A stretch of DNA of 36,550 nucleotides from a virus. Below are positions 29,801-34,791 of the stretch, one piece after another. The position numbers and the translations under genes are program-made. A model generated the notes under the pieces. It ran no database searches and was not told the DNA's origin. It worked only from the letters and a program-made list of their open reading frames with translations. The DNA is taken from the IMG/VR virus record IMGVR_UViG_3300010354_000245, positions 1-36,550 of that record; one strand, written 5' to 3'. Position 1 is the first letter of the stretch, and every line of letters starts with the position of its first letter.

Positions 29801-30224
29801 AAACTAATTGCTCTGGATCATTTTCAGAAACATAATTAGAAATACCACTAAATCCCCTAACACATCCAGTAAAAGAATTTGAAGTTTTGCCAGTGTAAGT
29901 AATAATTTCATCATTGATTTTAATCAAACCATAAGAATCTGGAAATCCAGACATTATGCTCTGATTATCAGCAACATCGATAAAAATTTCGTCATCTGGA
30001 TAATTAGCATCTTCCAGAAGAATGGCAGAAGAAACCTGATTGGTTATCGAGTCTAATTTAATGTAAGAATCAATATTCTGTATTAAGTCTACGGGAGCTC
30101 CCTGAAATTCCTGAGAACGATAATACTGTGATAAAAACTCTTCTACAAGAGGAAATTCTTCCCTAACATATTGGGGAAGTTGATTCTTTACAATGTTGCT
30201 GAATAAAACTCTTTTTTCTGACAT
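17841..30224 (-). CDS. Giant gp7-like baseplate wedge protein (4127 aa) with embedded YHYH-like domain
   Basis: The largest gene, filling a third of the window. Residues of about 1-300 resemble the C-terminal third of T4 gp7: VREEFPLVEEFLSQYYRS, then KQVKDFYKSKGTDESFHILF and LALYGETAKI, against T4 FFESRSYDFYSTKGIEASYK. With gene 6 before and gene 8 after, this supports a gp7-equivalent wedge protein, about four times the T4 length. The remainder is beta-rich repeats: Gly-rich GSGY units, at least eight NHGF..G..V.Y units, and GE.V...S.A units. Around 1245-1365 lies a YHYH-like domain (HSPIIGWAYDGNPIYGPYGY, then NGRFCITPEYPNGTYAYFAT, FPYLIG). The C-terminus is ISYVIRTSPLRYAGYDV-like. The frame is open throughout with no sign of a frameshift. 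Equivalence to gp7 is moderately certain; the role of the repeats is unknown. Confidence 0.85.
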   Translation of the reverse strand: MSEKRVLFSNIVKNQLPQYVREEFPLVEEFLSQYYRSQEFQGAPVDLIQNIDSYIKLDSITNQVSSAILLEDANYPDDEIFIDVADNQSIMSGFPDSYGLIKINDEIITYTGKTSNSFTGCVRGFSGISNYVSENDPEQLVFSTSTADYHKKGSTVVNLSSLFLTEFLKKTKYQFLPGFENRSLSDNLNQNIFIKQVKDFYKSKGTDESFHILFLALYGETAKIIHPKEYLFRPSDADYRITKDLVVEPLEGDPLQLINSTIFQDKYGDIPKASCPVTQVEKIVSETGREYYRLSIDSGYNRDINVRGALSGDFKVHPKTKLIGDVSASSTTLDVDSTVGFPNSGTLYVTYQDQTTGSVSYTSKSLTQFFGCSSILHTITDGTEIGLDTFAYGKSFNQEDTITFRIRSVLQELDIVDDTKNYEKGDDILIKTLGIDSDDSFDKKWIYNTCPRYRVESITLVNSSNWTYRVKTKEKNILKNNDSILVILRNGTKVQSTIGSVSNENEFTIKNQGSIDTTLVLYIQRNLLKFTSSKYSDVGNVSTNIQNLYKNKKKNKILVASSSLPYYANLSIDPHNYSVTFGGSFVGDTFAITSGVDHGFYTGDSVYYTPEKLTTVSTDDEGNKKTEVTIASFICDEGIYFIKRVDSNNIKLAKSRSDLNNNIFITLLSSTDVVNNTIKFYKFYNKSLKNQKLLREIAEPINDGGLYPTSDYSKTGILINGVEILNYKSSDRVYYGRLESINVSSGGSGYDVINPPLVSVADSIGVGATGHCSVSGSLSEIRIIDPGFNYVEEPVIKITGGNGFGAIAKANMKLINHEVSFSSSPAAQLVNLTSDTIGFSTYHKFRNAEKVIYVTNGQRGIVGLVTNSDYYVSTKTTNSISLHRTESDAISGINTIGLTGYGEGNHIFQTVNKKLVIGNIQVQSTGTGYENKKRVVRTSTGISTSSDYIEIENHGYQSGEKIVYSTTGTVIGGLSTTSYYFVSKIDNNKFRLSNVGTGSTVEDFYYQTNQYVDLTSVGVGTHSFNYPEINVQVVGRIGISSIGSQTFEAQVQPIFRGTISSIQLTDNGSSYGCDNIINYLRNPEVTLLSGNDCQLTPIIAGGRIKEVVVNNPGSRYNSPPNIEIIGIGTGAILTPIIDNGEVVEIKVIESGFGYTQETTSILVSSSGKQALFSPKIQNWRVNNFVRYFNRFTPDDGILAAALNEDFELQYTHLYAPRKLRENLFAVNQIGETLYGITDLKKINNVEVNSTDHSPIIGWAYDGNPIYGPYGYITNQGGVVSQMKSGYVLELDSNRPPTSYFPEGFFIEDFTYKKVSDPTVLDENNGRFCITPEYPNGTYAYFATLQTFVDSFGPFIGYKRPEFPYLIGNSFECIPNSFNFQKYSNQDNLNLNETDWIRNTNPYNLEQYNYINLPNNLNQKSEVKFAYPGSVKELQVNYGGSGYKVNDIISFNETTLGGFSAKALVSKIKGVGVSSVSLATSSVLNVRIEPDQSLGFFNLVSSSPHQFSNSDIVTISGLNTTSTRLEGQYLVGVTTNTLSLKSGIGSVSTTGIVTYFSVAGNISQNRIRENDIYLIGSEQVKVLNIDTVSSRLRVLREVNNTVSAAHSATTVLYERSRKLSVNTGLKTTYSFKQNKEIYFNPIESVGIGTLSGIGIGATLNFSNPGVGDTQQFIPTRSILLPNHNLVTGDSLTYYTNNGSSLVVSNNGISTYTLSNASTVYVAKITDDLIGIATVRVGLGSTGNFVGIVSSTQSILYFVGVGTGEYHSFATNYNVLTGNVTKNIVTVSTSQTHGLLNNDVVNISVNPGTASTFTIKYNDYNRKLLVNPQAFTLSDVDTSSNTITILDHGFEKGQKVLHTSSTPGIGLTDNSIYYVLPVDNNSFKLTRTYYQSQQLNAEVVDIITAANGTISPINPPISVYKNSQITFDLSDSSLSYIKSSTPYPAFKLEFYKDTNFTQNFETSGSTNVFNIQRTGTVGITTGANLTLTVNSNLPEKLYYTLVPLFENDIPAEKSEINIDDLVENNNEIIVKESGYNGEHSVVATSSTSFTYLLKSTPESSSYVSGISSIVYTTSSENTQGAISDVKLTQKGKNYYTLPSISSIETDNGENATFDILSDDIGKIKTYTIKDVGFDLPSDYTLRPSAALPQVIKLTSLASFESIGISSFGRGYNVAPKLVVIDGQTNNVVSDVELQYSSDLKTIRIVKNTFALTDSIPTIIPTQNPNGVGISSIKYDENSGNVTVTLATEFNSVSSFPFAVGDKVLVENINLVSTASTIKGFNSENYNYQLFTINNVDPNIGGIGATVSYNLSNFLNTGESAGVFKATSSSGRIIPQKYFPIFDIVTKKGEFYEGETVVSNSATGIVESWDKNNSLLRIASKQDFVQGEVLKGLTSSAKANILEIESPKSYFNLNSYSTVNKGWQSDAGFLNDNLQKIQDSFYYQNFSYSIKSRVPYDEWNDAVSSLNHTSGFKKFSDLQVESKLSTNSNKTLKVSVGNEESSVTIINDLSGFASLNCFYDFDLVKENFLEVGGFIFSDEIVFSNKILTDYYESTGNRVLSIDDISSEFNSNPRPTAFSEVSRFALDSTRAQKFYTYVIDKTFRQQRQFLILTSVHDGNNFYINQYGRLENSYDLGSFDFGLDGTDGLLLFYPTRYSVNNYDVTVLCHNIKDGLTGFANTSFGGIVDFATESVNVSAGTTTTIVSVGNTYTSLKLLTQLTTTNNEYEFNELTVLSDGSSVDLIDYGQLQTSTSSYSSSGLGTYYPYIQGGNIKIDFIPNPGVAATVTTSRVAIANTTFSGIGTVSMRHAEIEARTTSIAATTTPTANVIAQYSDDYDSSYFIVQVSDITSSRYQVGEILVLDDDTETYTVEFATIDTGGSIGTFGSQRSGTITQLLFTPPANREVQVKTYMNALRFEDSTFNTTFIGFDDASLFTDYAPYFGTEIDVKRQFELTHKTYPIFQRPFDGSDADVVDVTENTIKLPNHFFVTGEKVKFGGIGAGSTQSIGIASTYFGVGIGTTSKLPSEAYVVKISEDRIRLARNAQDALLSVPNVLNFTSVGIGSTHIITAVNQNAKVLVTIDNVIQSPIVASAVTSTLSQNVTITDNELFFTGISSFFGGDLIKISDEIMRIESIGVGATNSIRVVRPWLGTGISTHSSGDLVTKITGEYNIVDNSINFITAPYGNVPIGSTTNPPSERDWTGITTGSSFHGRTFLRSGITNTSDEAYYKNYVFDNISNQFNGIDDSFALTSNGTNVTGISTENAIIVINDIFQGPGASFDYYLTENAGITSAIFTGSGTGIGEDANATSLPLGGIIVSVGSTSGFGYQPLVSAGGTAIVSVAGTISTVSVGNTGSGYRAPSSYQVLANISSTISAGSTTIFVENEDSVLNVLGLLNTGSNCTIGIGTYITQTSIISAASTSLNIGIGSTVPYQIPSGSKALIQINNPTMGIVKVGIASTSSTIPSITHIGFATVIGGHISTSVSVTKVSTGHTSSNPPYLVFDAPTSYSNIPLIYSSQYTAGVGTEATVDIIVGQGSSVIDFTFKSFGYAYGQNDVLTIPIGGATGIPTTSSVNFSEFQINVIKTISDKFSGWSIGELEVLDTLDSLFDGEKVVFPLSKANNPVSIRSTRGSNITVQDTLLVFINDVLQVPGQAYIFNGGSVIRFTEAPKSGDRSRIVFYKGSGDIDVAFRDIIETIKIGDELTIGYDSSIGQSSTLQESVRVVDRIDAIDVVSTNPYFGPGNVNDSTLLRPVTFCKQTVDKIIDEQEVGKDRILYEPQIHPSAYLIKSVGVGDTVLYVDNTRPFFNPQNESQTSFSFQNSVNIISQDSRNAAIATCTVSVAGTVSSISILDSGSGYVSSPDVIFEAPVGLGTTQRATATATIISGSISTIDITSGGVGYASTNPPVILIAPPTFVEEINPVSSYGGDSGIIVGFGTTSASVVDKMIFDFYIPQDSFLRNSSIVGTATTLSGISTGDYFIVYNSNVGSAITSITSLDTGNSTIGIGTRFVDNIYQVDTTFITQSSVIGIGTTQVRRVYARISGIGTLDFSSTSIEFDSTLYTLDAISGGSGYLGIVTTSNYFGNYSWGKIQLSSRSELNEFNSYNQNGGSGINTSSYVIRTSPLRYAGYDV

Positions 30225-30228
30225 ATTT

Positions 30229-32160
30229 TTATGATCTTACTAAATTCCCGTCGCTGTAACTTGGTGATACAATATAATTAGATGCTGAAGGATCGAGTCC
30301 TGAGGCAATCTCATCAACAACAGTATCAAAAATACTATTATTAATATCTAGTTTCAAATATAAATCCTGTACTCCAATAACATCATTTGATTGTGGAGAC
30401 ACTGATATCTCAATTATTTGTTGTCCATCTTTTTTCTTGGAAGTTGAAATAATACTAATTGGATTAATTGTCAAAGTTCCACTGTCATAGTAAATTGTTC
30501 CCACATTTCTTTTTATAATGGTTGGTGATGTAGATAAAACATTTGGAACAGTGAAAAGAAATAGTGATCCAGTGGTTCTATTTGAATTGGGAACATCTGA
30601 AAGATAAACATCTTCTTGAACGTTTTCAACTCTAAATGCACTTGTTTTAATGTTATATCCACTCATATTTCCAATATGAAACTGATTTCCAAACGAAATA
30701 CTATACTCTGCAAGTGCAGATGGTTCAATACGAAGATCTCTCCTCATTTGAACTGTTGTAATATTCGATGTAATTGATTCGTGACTATCATCAACAACTT
30801 TTAGGAATTTACTATATTTAAATCTTGCTCCATATCTATTTAATTCGGAAGATTCTGAATACTTCTGGGCATTATTTTGAACTTGACTTGAAATGAACTG
30901 TGAGGAGGGTGCTAAGTTTGAGTTATAATATACTTTTGTATTTGTTTCTACATACAAATATTTTAAATCTAAAATTTCTGGTACGATTCCTGCAACTGCA
31001 TACTTCTTTAACTTCATCTTAATATTTTGTTTTAAGATGTTAGACAGAAAATCACCAGACCTAGGTTTAATTGATATGAAAACTTTTCCGTATTGGGGTG
31101 GTTTTAACTCCTCACCACCAAACACAGAAATCGATTCTGTTTCTGGATAAATTTTTGCGGGTATAAGAGTCTCATAATCATTTGCGGTTAATGCTCTGTT
31201 CTGCGAAGCATAAATTCTCGGAGCAAACTTTTTAATAGAATCTAGAGACTCAATATTTTCTCCCCCTGAGGATGGCGATGAAGTTATCGGTAATGAGATT
31301 CCACTTGTTACCGTATAATCTACGCCATTACGGGTGTATGTAATTCTTCCAGCAAAAGCAAATTGACTTACGCCATTTCCAGCATCGCCATTGGAGGTAA
31401 CATAAGAAACATCAATAAAGTTTCCGTCTGTTAATGGTTTTCCAAATACACCATCACCAAAAATTAATTCATATCTCTCACCAGATATTTCTTGAATGAA
31501 GAAAATTCTAGATGTTGAATCAATAGAGAATAAACTATCCTGTAAAATATATTTTGATGATATTGTAGATGATTCACTTGGTCTTACAGTTACTCGGATT
31601 AAATTAGTATCAATGCCCGAGTTTGGAAGAATGAATTTTTGATTTTTGTTATTGCTATTATATGTAAAACTACTGTTAAGTAAAAATCCCTCATAAATTT
31701 CAATGTCTTGAAATGTAGCAACATTGTTTATGACTGGAACTGTAATATCTTCTGGGATGGAGAAGACGAAGGATTGCGTACCAAAGGCGCTTGTGGTCGT
31801 CGCTACGGTGCCTTTGTGAAGAGTTAGGGTTACTGGTGCGGGATTGGTTAAATTAGTTGTATCTACAAAAAAAGTAATTAACGCCTTTGCAGACTTTCTT
31901 GATCTTGGTACGTACCCAATGTTTCTTGCTAATGAAACTACGTTTTCTCTGAGAGTTGCACTATCAATGAAAACCTCATTCGCAACCATGTTTGCGTTGT
32001 ATGAGGTGATATAAGTGTTATATGCTAAGACATCAAGAATCGTTGAAAGATTAGATCCTTCAAAATCATAATCAGTAAATTGAGAGTTAGATCTCAAATA
32101 ATCAACAAGAGTAACTTTGATTTGGTTAAAATCTAGATTGGAAAAATTTATTAATGCCAT
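30229..32160 (-). CDS. 6: Baseplate wedge protein gp6
   Basis: A 643-aa protein (T4 gp6 is 660 aa), homologous to the P2 gpJ class. It forms the inner ring of the baseplate and links wedges. Recognised by the N-terminal part: FSNLDFNQIKVTLVDYLRSN, then DYDFEGSNLSTILDVLAYNT, FIDSATLRENVVSLARNIGY and VPRSRKSAKA, which follow T4 gp6 (SATFRSSVVSLARNIGYIPRSRRSA). The middle carries IQEISGERYELIFGDGVFGK, a typical J-like turn. The start follows directly on the stop of gene 25 with no gap, and the gp7-like gene follows 4 bases after its own stop. The operon order 25-6-7 is as expected for this group. Confidence 0.95.
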   Translation of the reverse strand: MALINFSNLDFNQIKVTLVDYLRSNSQFTDYDFEGSNLSTILDVLAYNTYITSYNANMVANEVFIDSATLRENVVSLARNIGYVPRSRKSAKALITFFVDTTNLTNPAPVTLTLHKGTVATTTSAFGTQSFVFSIPEDITVPVINNVATFQDIEIYEGFLLNSSFTYNSNNKNQKFILPNSGIDTNLIRVTVRPSESSTISSKYILQDSLFSIDSTSRIFFIQEISGERYELIFGDGVFGKPLTDGNFIDVSYVTSNGDAGNGVSQFAFAGRITYTRNGVDYTVTSGISLPITSSPSSGGENIESLDSIKKFAPRIYASQNRALTANDYETLIPAKIYPETESISVFGGEELKPPQYGKVFISIKPRSGDFLSNILKQNIKMKLKKYAVAGIVPEILDLKYLYVETNTKVYYNSNLAPSSQFISSQVQNNAQKYSESSELNRYGARFKYSKFLKVVDDSHESITSNITTVQMRRDLRIEPSALAEYSISFGNQFHIGNMSGYNIKTSAFRVENVQEDVYLSDVPNSNRTTGSLFLFTVPNVLSTSPTIIKRNVGTIYYDSGTLTINPISIISTSKKKDGQQIIEISVSPQSNDVIGVQDLYLKLDINNSIFDTVVDEIASGLDPSASNYIVSPSYSDGNLVRS

Positions 32161-32562
32161 TTACCTTGTAGGTTGTAACACGAATTGTAACTGTTGCGCT
32201 GGAACATCGGCACCAACAACTCTATAATTAATAATTACGTCAAAAGATCCATTATCATAATCAGGATAAACTCCAACATCAAGAAGACTCACTCTTGGTT
32301 CATAATTAGAAATTGATGAGATAATTTCATCTTTAATAATAGATGAAGAAATCTCATCAACGTTTTCAAATAACGAACGACTGACTCTAGATCCAAAATC
32401 CTGATTGAAAAACTTTTCTCCAGGATAGGTAAAAACAATATTACGAATCGAGCGATTTATAGCACCTTCATTTTTCAATGCAATAAGATCAGCATTCAGA
32501 GGGTTAGTCTGAAAAGACATGCTAATATCTTTAAATCCTTGACTAACTCTCTCTAGAGGCAT
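32161..32562 (-). CDS. 25: Baseplate wedge protein gp25
   Basis: A 133-aa protein (T4 gp25 is 132 aa), the lysozyme-fold-like core wedge protein that touches the sheath and initiates contraction. Diagnostic segments are DISMSFQTNPLNADLIALKN, EGAINRSIRNIVFTYPGEKF, NQDFGSRVSRSLFENVDE and SNYEPRVSLLDVGVYPDYDN; the EPR motif is the family signature. The length matches the family exactly. Its stop abuts the ATG of gene 6. An AATAAATA octamer overlapping the stop of the preceding small gene lies about 20 bases upstream and probably starts the late baseplate transcript. Confidence 0.95.
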   Translation of the reverse strand: MPLERVSQGFKDISMSFQTNPLNADLIALKNEGAINRSIRNIVFTYPGEKFFNQDFGSRVSRSLFENVDEISSSIIKDEIISSISNYEPRVSLLDVGVYPDYDNGSFDVIINYRVVGADVPAQQLQFVLQPTR

Positions 32563-32582
32563 GAAATATGATAATTCTATCT

Positions 32583-32590
32583 TATTTATT
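32583..32590 (-). promoter_or_regulatory. Late-promoter-like octamer before gene 25
   Basis: Minus strand AATAAATA overlapping the stop of the 84-aa gene, about 21 bases before the gene 25 ATG. It is placed to start the 25-6-7 baseplate transcript. Confidence 0.55.
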
Positions 32591-32843
32591 ACCCTTTTAT
32601 CGATCCATAAGTGGGTTCAGTGCCATAATTCCAGTCGTCATAGTCCTCATCATTGCGAATTTTTTGATGAATTTCGTTTTGATGGAAAAAATCGTGTTTT
32701 TTGGGCGTTATGTCATCATTTGCAATCTCACGAAGCATCTTTTGCTTCTCAATTTTATCTTCCCAACCGTATTCTGACGCTAAAAATTGAGTTCCCCACT
32801 GATTTTTCATGAAATTTTCATCTTTATCGACTTGTTTGGTCAT
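32589..32843 (-). CDS. Small charged hypothetical protein (84 aa)
   Basis: An 84-aa, highly charged protein (NQWGTQFLASEYGWEDKIEK near the N-terminus, KKHDFFHQNEIHQKIRNDED toward the C-terminus), mostly helical by eye, with no recognised domain. The start is supported by an AGGAGC Shine-Dalgarno sequence seven bases upstream, which lies at the 3' arm of a small hairpin. It is the last gene before the baseplate operon, and its stop overlaps the late-promoter-like element of gene 25. I considered T4 gp33 because of its small size, but the sequence does not support it. Function unknown. Confidence 0.75.
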   Translation of the reverse strand: MTKQVDKDENFMKNQWGTQFLASEYGWEDKIEKQKMLREIANDDITPKKHDFFHQNEIHQKIRNDEDYDDWNYGTEPTYGSIKG

Positions 32844-32851
32844 TTTTGCTC

Positions 32852-32868
32852 CTGATTTGTTAAATCAG
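32852..32868 (-). promoter_or_regulatory. Hairpin that includes the ribosome site of the 84-aa gene
   Basis: A perfect 7-bp inverted repeat (CTGATTT, 3-base loop, AAATCAG). On the minus strand the 3' arm runs straight into the GGAGC ribosome site of the 84-aa gene. There is no U-run on the minus strand, so it is not an intrinsic terminator in that direction. It could modulate initiation or mRNA processing; this is inference from the layout. Confidence 0.4.
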
Positions 32869-32874
32869 AACTTT

Positions 32875-33093
32875 TTACGGGGTTTCTATCCCGAAATTTG
32901 AGATATTTTGTCGATTAAAAGTGTAATTTTTCTGAATTCTGATGTCTCTGTTGTTAAATACCCAACATTCTCCTGTACTATCTAGGAACACAACCCATTC
33001 TAAATCGTGTTCTTGTGAACGATCAATCATAAAAAATGCCCAACCCTTACCTTTGGGGGTAAGAACTGGGATTTGAGGGTTAAGTTGTAGCAT
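32875..33093 (-). CDS. Small hypothetical protein (72 aa)
   Basis: A 72-aa protein with alternating beta-type pattern (NPQIPVLTPKGKGWAFFMID, then EHDLEWVVFLDSTGECWVFN and NRDIRIQKNYTFNR). The sequence is familiar as a conserved small ORF of cyanophages, with the WVVFLD.TGECW core, but I know of no function. It could be a small beta-barrel (SH3- or OB-like) by pattern. Its start overlaps the last 14 bases of the SET-domain gene, so translation is probably coupled to it. Confidence 0.8.
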   Translation of the reverse strand: MLQLNPQIPVLTPKGKGWAFFMIDRSQEHDLEWVVFLDSTGECWVFNNRDIRIQKNYTFNRQNISNFGIETP

Positions 33094-33451
33094 TTTTGAT
33101 ACTTAATGCATCTTCTTCAAAGGGAAAAGTCAACTCTTCACCTCTTTCTATGTCTCTTAGAGCAAATATTTCATCACTCGTGCCGCCGACATTAGCATTT
33201 TCACTCCAATTGATAAAACGATCATGATCAAATGGGAATCTATGCAGGTTAGTAACGGGATCTAACCACCCATAGTGAAGAATATACTCTTGTGCCTTCT
33301 GTGGTAATTCAGAAAATTGTTCTGGTGTCCATTCCCGATCAAGTCCAGGAGTAAACTCCCAGACTTTAGTTCCTTTAGGAATGAATTCAGATGCAAATAT
33401 TCCGAATCCATGAATAGAACTTTTTTCGAGATAGGACTTAACCAATAACAT
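33080..33451 (-). CDS. SET-domain protein (probable protein-lysine methyltransferase)
   Basis: A 123-aa protein consisting only of a SET domain, the same size class as the Chlorella virus vSET enzyme. Segments in order: KSSIHGFGIFASEFIPKGTK at about 10-29 (SAM-binding HGxGIFA motif), a variable middle, RFINWSENANVGG at 78-90 (the place of the canonical RFxNHS.xPN motif), and LRDIERGEELTFPFEED at 98-114 (the place of GEELTxDY). The canonical NHS reads NWS, and the usual catalytic Tyr of the DY segment is Phe, so activity is uncertain. I chose the ATG at 33451 because it overlaps the upstream TGA; an in-frame TTG lies one codon earlier. SET enzymes use S-adenosylmethionine; the substrate here is unknown. 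Confidence 0.88.
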   Translation of the reverse strand: MLLVKSYLEKSSIHGFGIFASEFIPKGTKVWEFTPGLDREWTPEQFSELPQKAQEYILHYGWLDPVTNLHRFPFDHDRFINWSENANVGGTSDEIFALRDIERGEELTFPFEEDALSIKNATT

Positions 33452-33594
33452 CAACCCTTACCTTGTCCGCGATATCTTTTCTTACGTCCATTACGAGACG
33501 TTGCGCTGAGTAATGTACGAGCTGAGCGTCCTTGTCGTGTTTTCTTAGGTGCTCCAGGTTCAAAAATAACCTTACTGCTTCCACCTTTAGCCAT
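33451..33594 (-). CDS. Small very basic protein (47 aa)
   Basis: A 47-aa, strongly basic protein: MAKGGSSKVIFEPGAPKKTR at the start, then QGRSARTLLSATSRNGRKKR and YRGQGKG. It has about 14 Arg/Lys and only one Glu. It is preceded by a strong GGAGG Shine-Dalgarno sequence inside the previous gene, and its TGA overlaps the ATG of the SET gene. The charge suggests nucleic-acid binding or association with the ribosome or nucleoid, which is inference. Its position directly before a lysine methyltransferase-like gene makes it a possible substrate. The family is familiar in cyanophages but unnamed. Confidence 0.75.
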   Translation of the reverse strand: MAKGGSSKVIFEPGAPKKTRQGRSARTLLSATSRNGRKKRYRGQGKG

Positions 33595-33747
33595 TTAAAT
33601 TTCCTCCAATTCTATAAATTCTGGTTCGATAAGTTCTCCCGAGAAAAACGATTCTGAGAGATCTTGGAGAACCTCAGTACAGTCTTCAGCACTGAGGTTC
33701 ATATAAATTTTTCGTCCTTTATATAAGATATTAAAAGACTTTTTCAT
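33595..33747 (-). CDS. Small acidic protein (50 aa)
   Basis: A 50-aa ORF filling the gap between the glycosyltransferase-like gene and the basic 47-aa gene. It starts at an ATG overlapping the TGA of the glycosyltransferase (TGATG) and ends directly before the next ATG. The sequence begins MKKSFNILYKGRKIYMNLSA, continues EDCTEVLQDLSESFF, and has the acidic tail IEPEFIELEEI. No domain is recognised. Gap-free packing with overlaps at its start and a ribosome site near its end supports it as a real gene. Confidence 0.72.
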   Translation of the reverse strand: MKKSFNILYKGRKIYMNLSAEDCTEVLQDLSESFFSGELIEPEFIELEEI

Positions 33748-34514
33748 CAGATAATTCGAGTTTTTTCATGCCCAACTCGAATCCGAGGATCGCACCAAAT
33801 CTCAAAGCCTTTCTCTTTAGCATCCAAACAGAAACTTACATCCTCTCCACACATATCCTGAACTGCTCCAGATTCGAAGACTTGCATCTTAGGAGCAAAC
33901 CAAGGATACTCAAGAGACTCAAAGACTCCTTTCTTAATCAGAACCCAACCAAATCCAGTGTAGTCAACTGTAAAGAGTTTTTTACGTTTTTGAATTGACT
34001 CAGTGGTCTCGTGATTCATCACACCACCGTTATTGCGGAAATCATCTTCATCTAGCCAGTGTGCGACAGATAACGTGACACCATCTTCGGTACAGTACCA
34101 TCCTGAGACAATTTCTCTCTCAGGTCCTTCAGCAGGAAGAGCCCCATCACACAACTGCCAGAATTTGTTTGTATCAAATACAATATCATTATCAATCCAG
34201 AGTTGATAATCATACTCCAGTTTACCATCCCAGGGAATCTGATTTGGACCACGCAATACATTCGCACCAAGACACTTACAACGTGCAAAGTTTACCATTG
34301 AAGAGTAATCTTGAGAGATTTGAATACTCACACCACTTTGTACCAAATCAAAACACATCTGTACAAAGTTCTTTAGGAATGTATATGAACATCCTCTTCC
34401 AGGCAAACAGAATACAACAGACTTGCCTTTCATTCGTTCTTTAATTGCAGGATAGTCCCATTCCTCTTTCAATTTAGGAGCTGTCGCTGCTTTTACAGTA
34501 AATCCTTTTGCCAT
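33747..34514 (-). CDS. GT-A-like glycosyltransferase
   Basis: A 255-aa protein with the layout of a GT-A nucleotide-sugar transferase. A beta-strand start (KSVVFCLPGRGCSYTFLKNF at 31-50) leads to YDYQLWIDNDIVFD (101-114), whose DND is the DxD-type metal/nucleotide-sugar site. GFGWVLIKK (187-195) is an acceptor-loop-like segment, and CGEDVSFC (222-229) with DPRIRVGHEK (242-251) matches the EDxxF plus terminal HxK arrangement of this fold. It likely glycosylates a virion protein, DNA or host surface component, but the target cannot be read from sequence. A good sigma70-like promoter lies directly upstream, and four small genes follow with overlaps. Confidence 0.82.
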   Translation of the reverse strand: MAKGFTVKAATAPKLKEEWDYPAIKERMKGKSVVFCLPGRGCSYTFLKNFVQMCFDLVQSGVSIQISQDYSSMVNFARCKCLGANVLRGPNQIPWDGKLEYDYQLWIDNDIVFDTNKFWQLCDGALPAEGPEREIVSGWYCTEDGVTLSVAHWLDEDDFRNNGGVMNHETTESIQKRKKLFTVDYTGFGWVLIKKGVFESLEYPWFAPKMQVFESGAVQDMCGEDVSFCLDAKEKGFEIWCDPRIRVGHEKTRII

Positions 34515-34538
34515 AAGTTTAAATAACCTTCATGTCAA

Positions 34539-34567
34539 ATTTTAACAGTTTATATAGGTGTTGTCAA
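34539..34567 (-). promoter_or_regulatory. Sigma70-type promoter before the glycosyltransferase operon
   Basis: Minus strand TTGACA (34567-34562), 17-bp spacer, TAAAAT (34544-34539). The -35 box is perfect and the -10 has one mismatch to TATAAT. It lies 25 bases upstream of the ATG at 34514 and overlaps the end of the 63-aa gene. It points to early or middle expression by host RNA polymerase for the glycosyltransferase/SET cluster, unlike the octamer-type sites of the structural genes. Confidence 0.72.
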
Positions 34568-34755
34568 TATGAAGAAATCGTATTTACCTCTTTGTTAACA
34601 AGTAATTCTTCGTATGACAAGTCTTCAATTTTATAGTCAGTTTTCATAATGCCAACCATGTTGTTTAGAGTATTCCACGTCGTTTGGAATTCCTCTTCTT
34701 TAACTGAATGAAATAAACATCTATCTTTTGCATAGATGTGATAGATTTTTTCCAT
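34564..34755 (-). CDS. Small hypothetical cyanophage protein (63 aa)
   Basis: A 63-aa protein starting at the ATG at 34755: MEKIYHIYAKDRCLFHSVKE, then EFQTTWNTLNNMVGIMKTDY and EDLSYEELLVNKEV. The sequence is familiar as a small conserved cyanophage ORF, and the IYHIYAKDRCL and DLSYEEL ends are the recognisable parts. The frame stays open 35 codons further upstream, but that part crosses a homopolymer-rich noncoding stretch and a hairpin, so I reject the longer start. There is no clear Shine-Dalgarno sequence: the start is preceded by a C-run and T/A tracts, which is unusual. Function unknown. Confidence 0.78.
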   Translation of the reverse strand: MEKIYHIYAKDRCLFHSVKEEEFQTTWNTLNNMVGIMKTDYKIEDLSYEELLVNKEVNTISSY

Positions 34756-34791
34756 GGGGGGCAAAAAATTTTTGGGGAATTTTTTTTTTAT

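Noticed and set aside
17841-30224. Frameshift or gene fusion artefact explaining the 4127-aa ORF
   Set aside because: The frame is open end to end, repeat content is continuous, and giant proteins at this position are compatible with cyanomyoviruses.
32589-32843. The 84-aa gene as T4 gp33 (late transcription factor)
   Set aside because: Only the size is similar; no matching residues could be seen.
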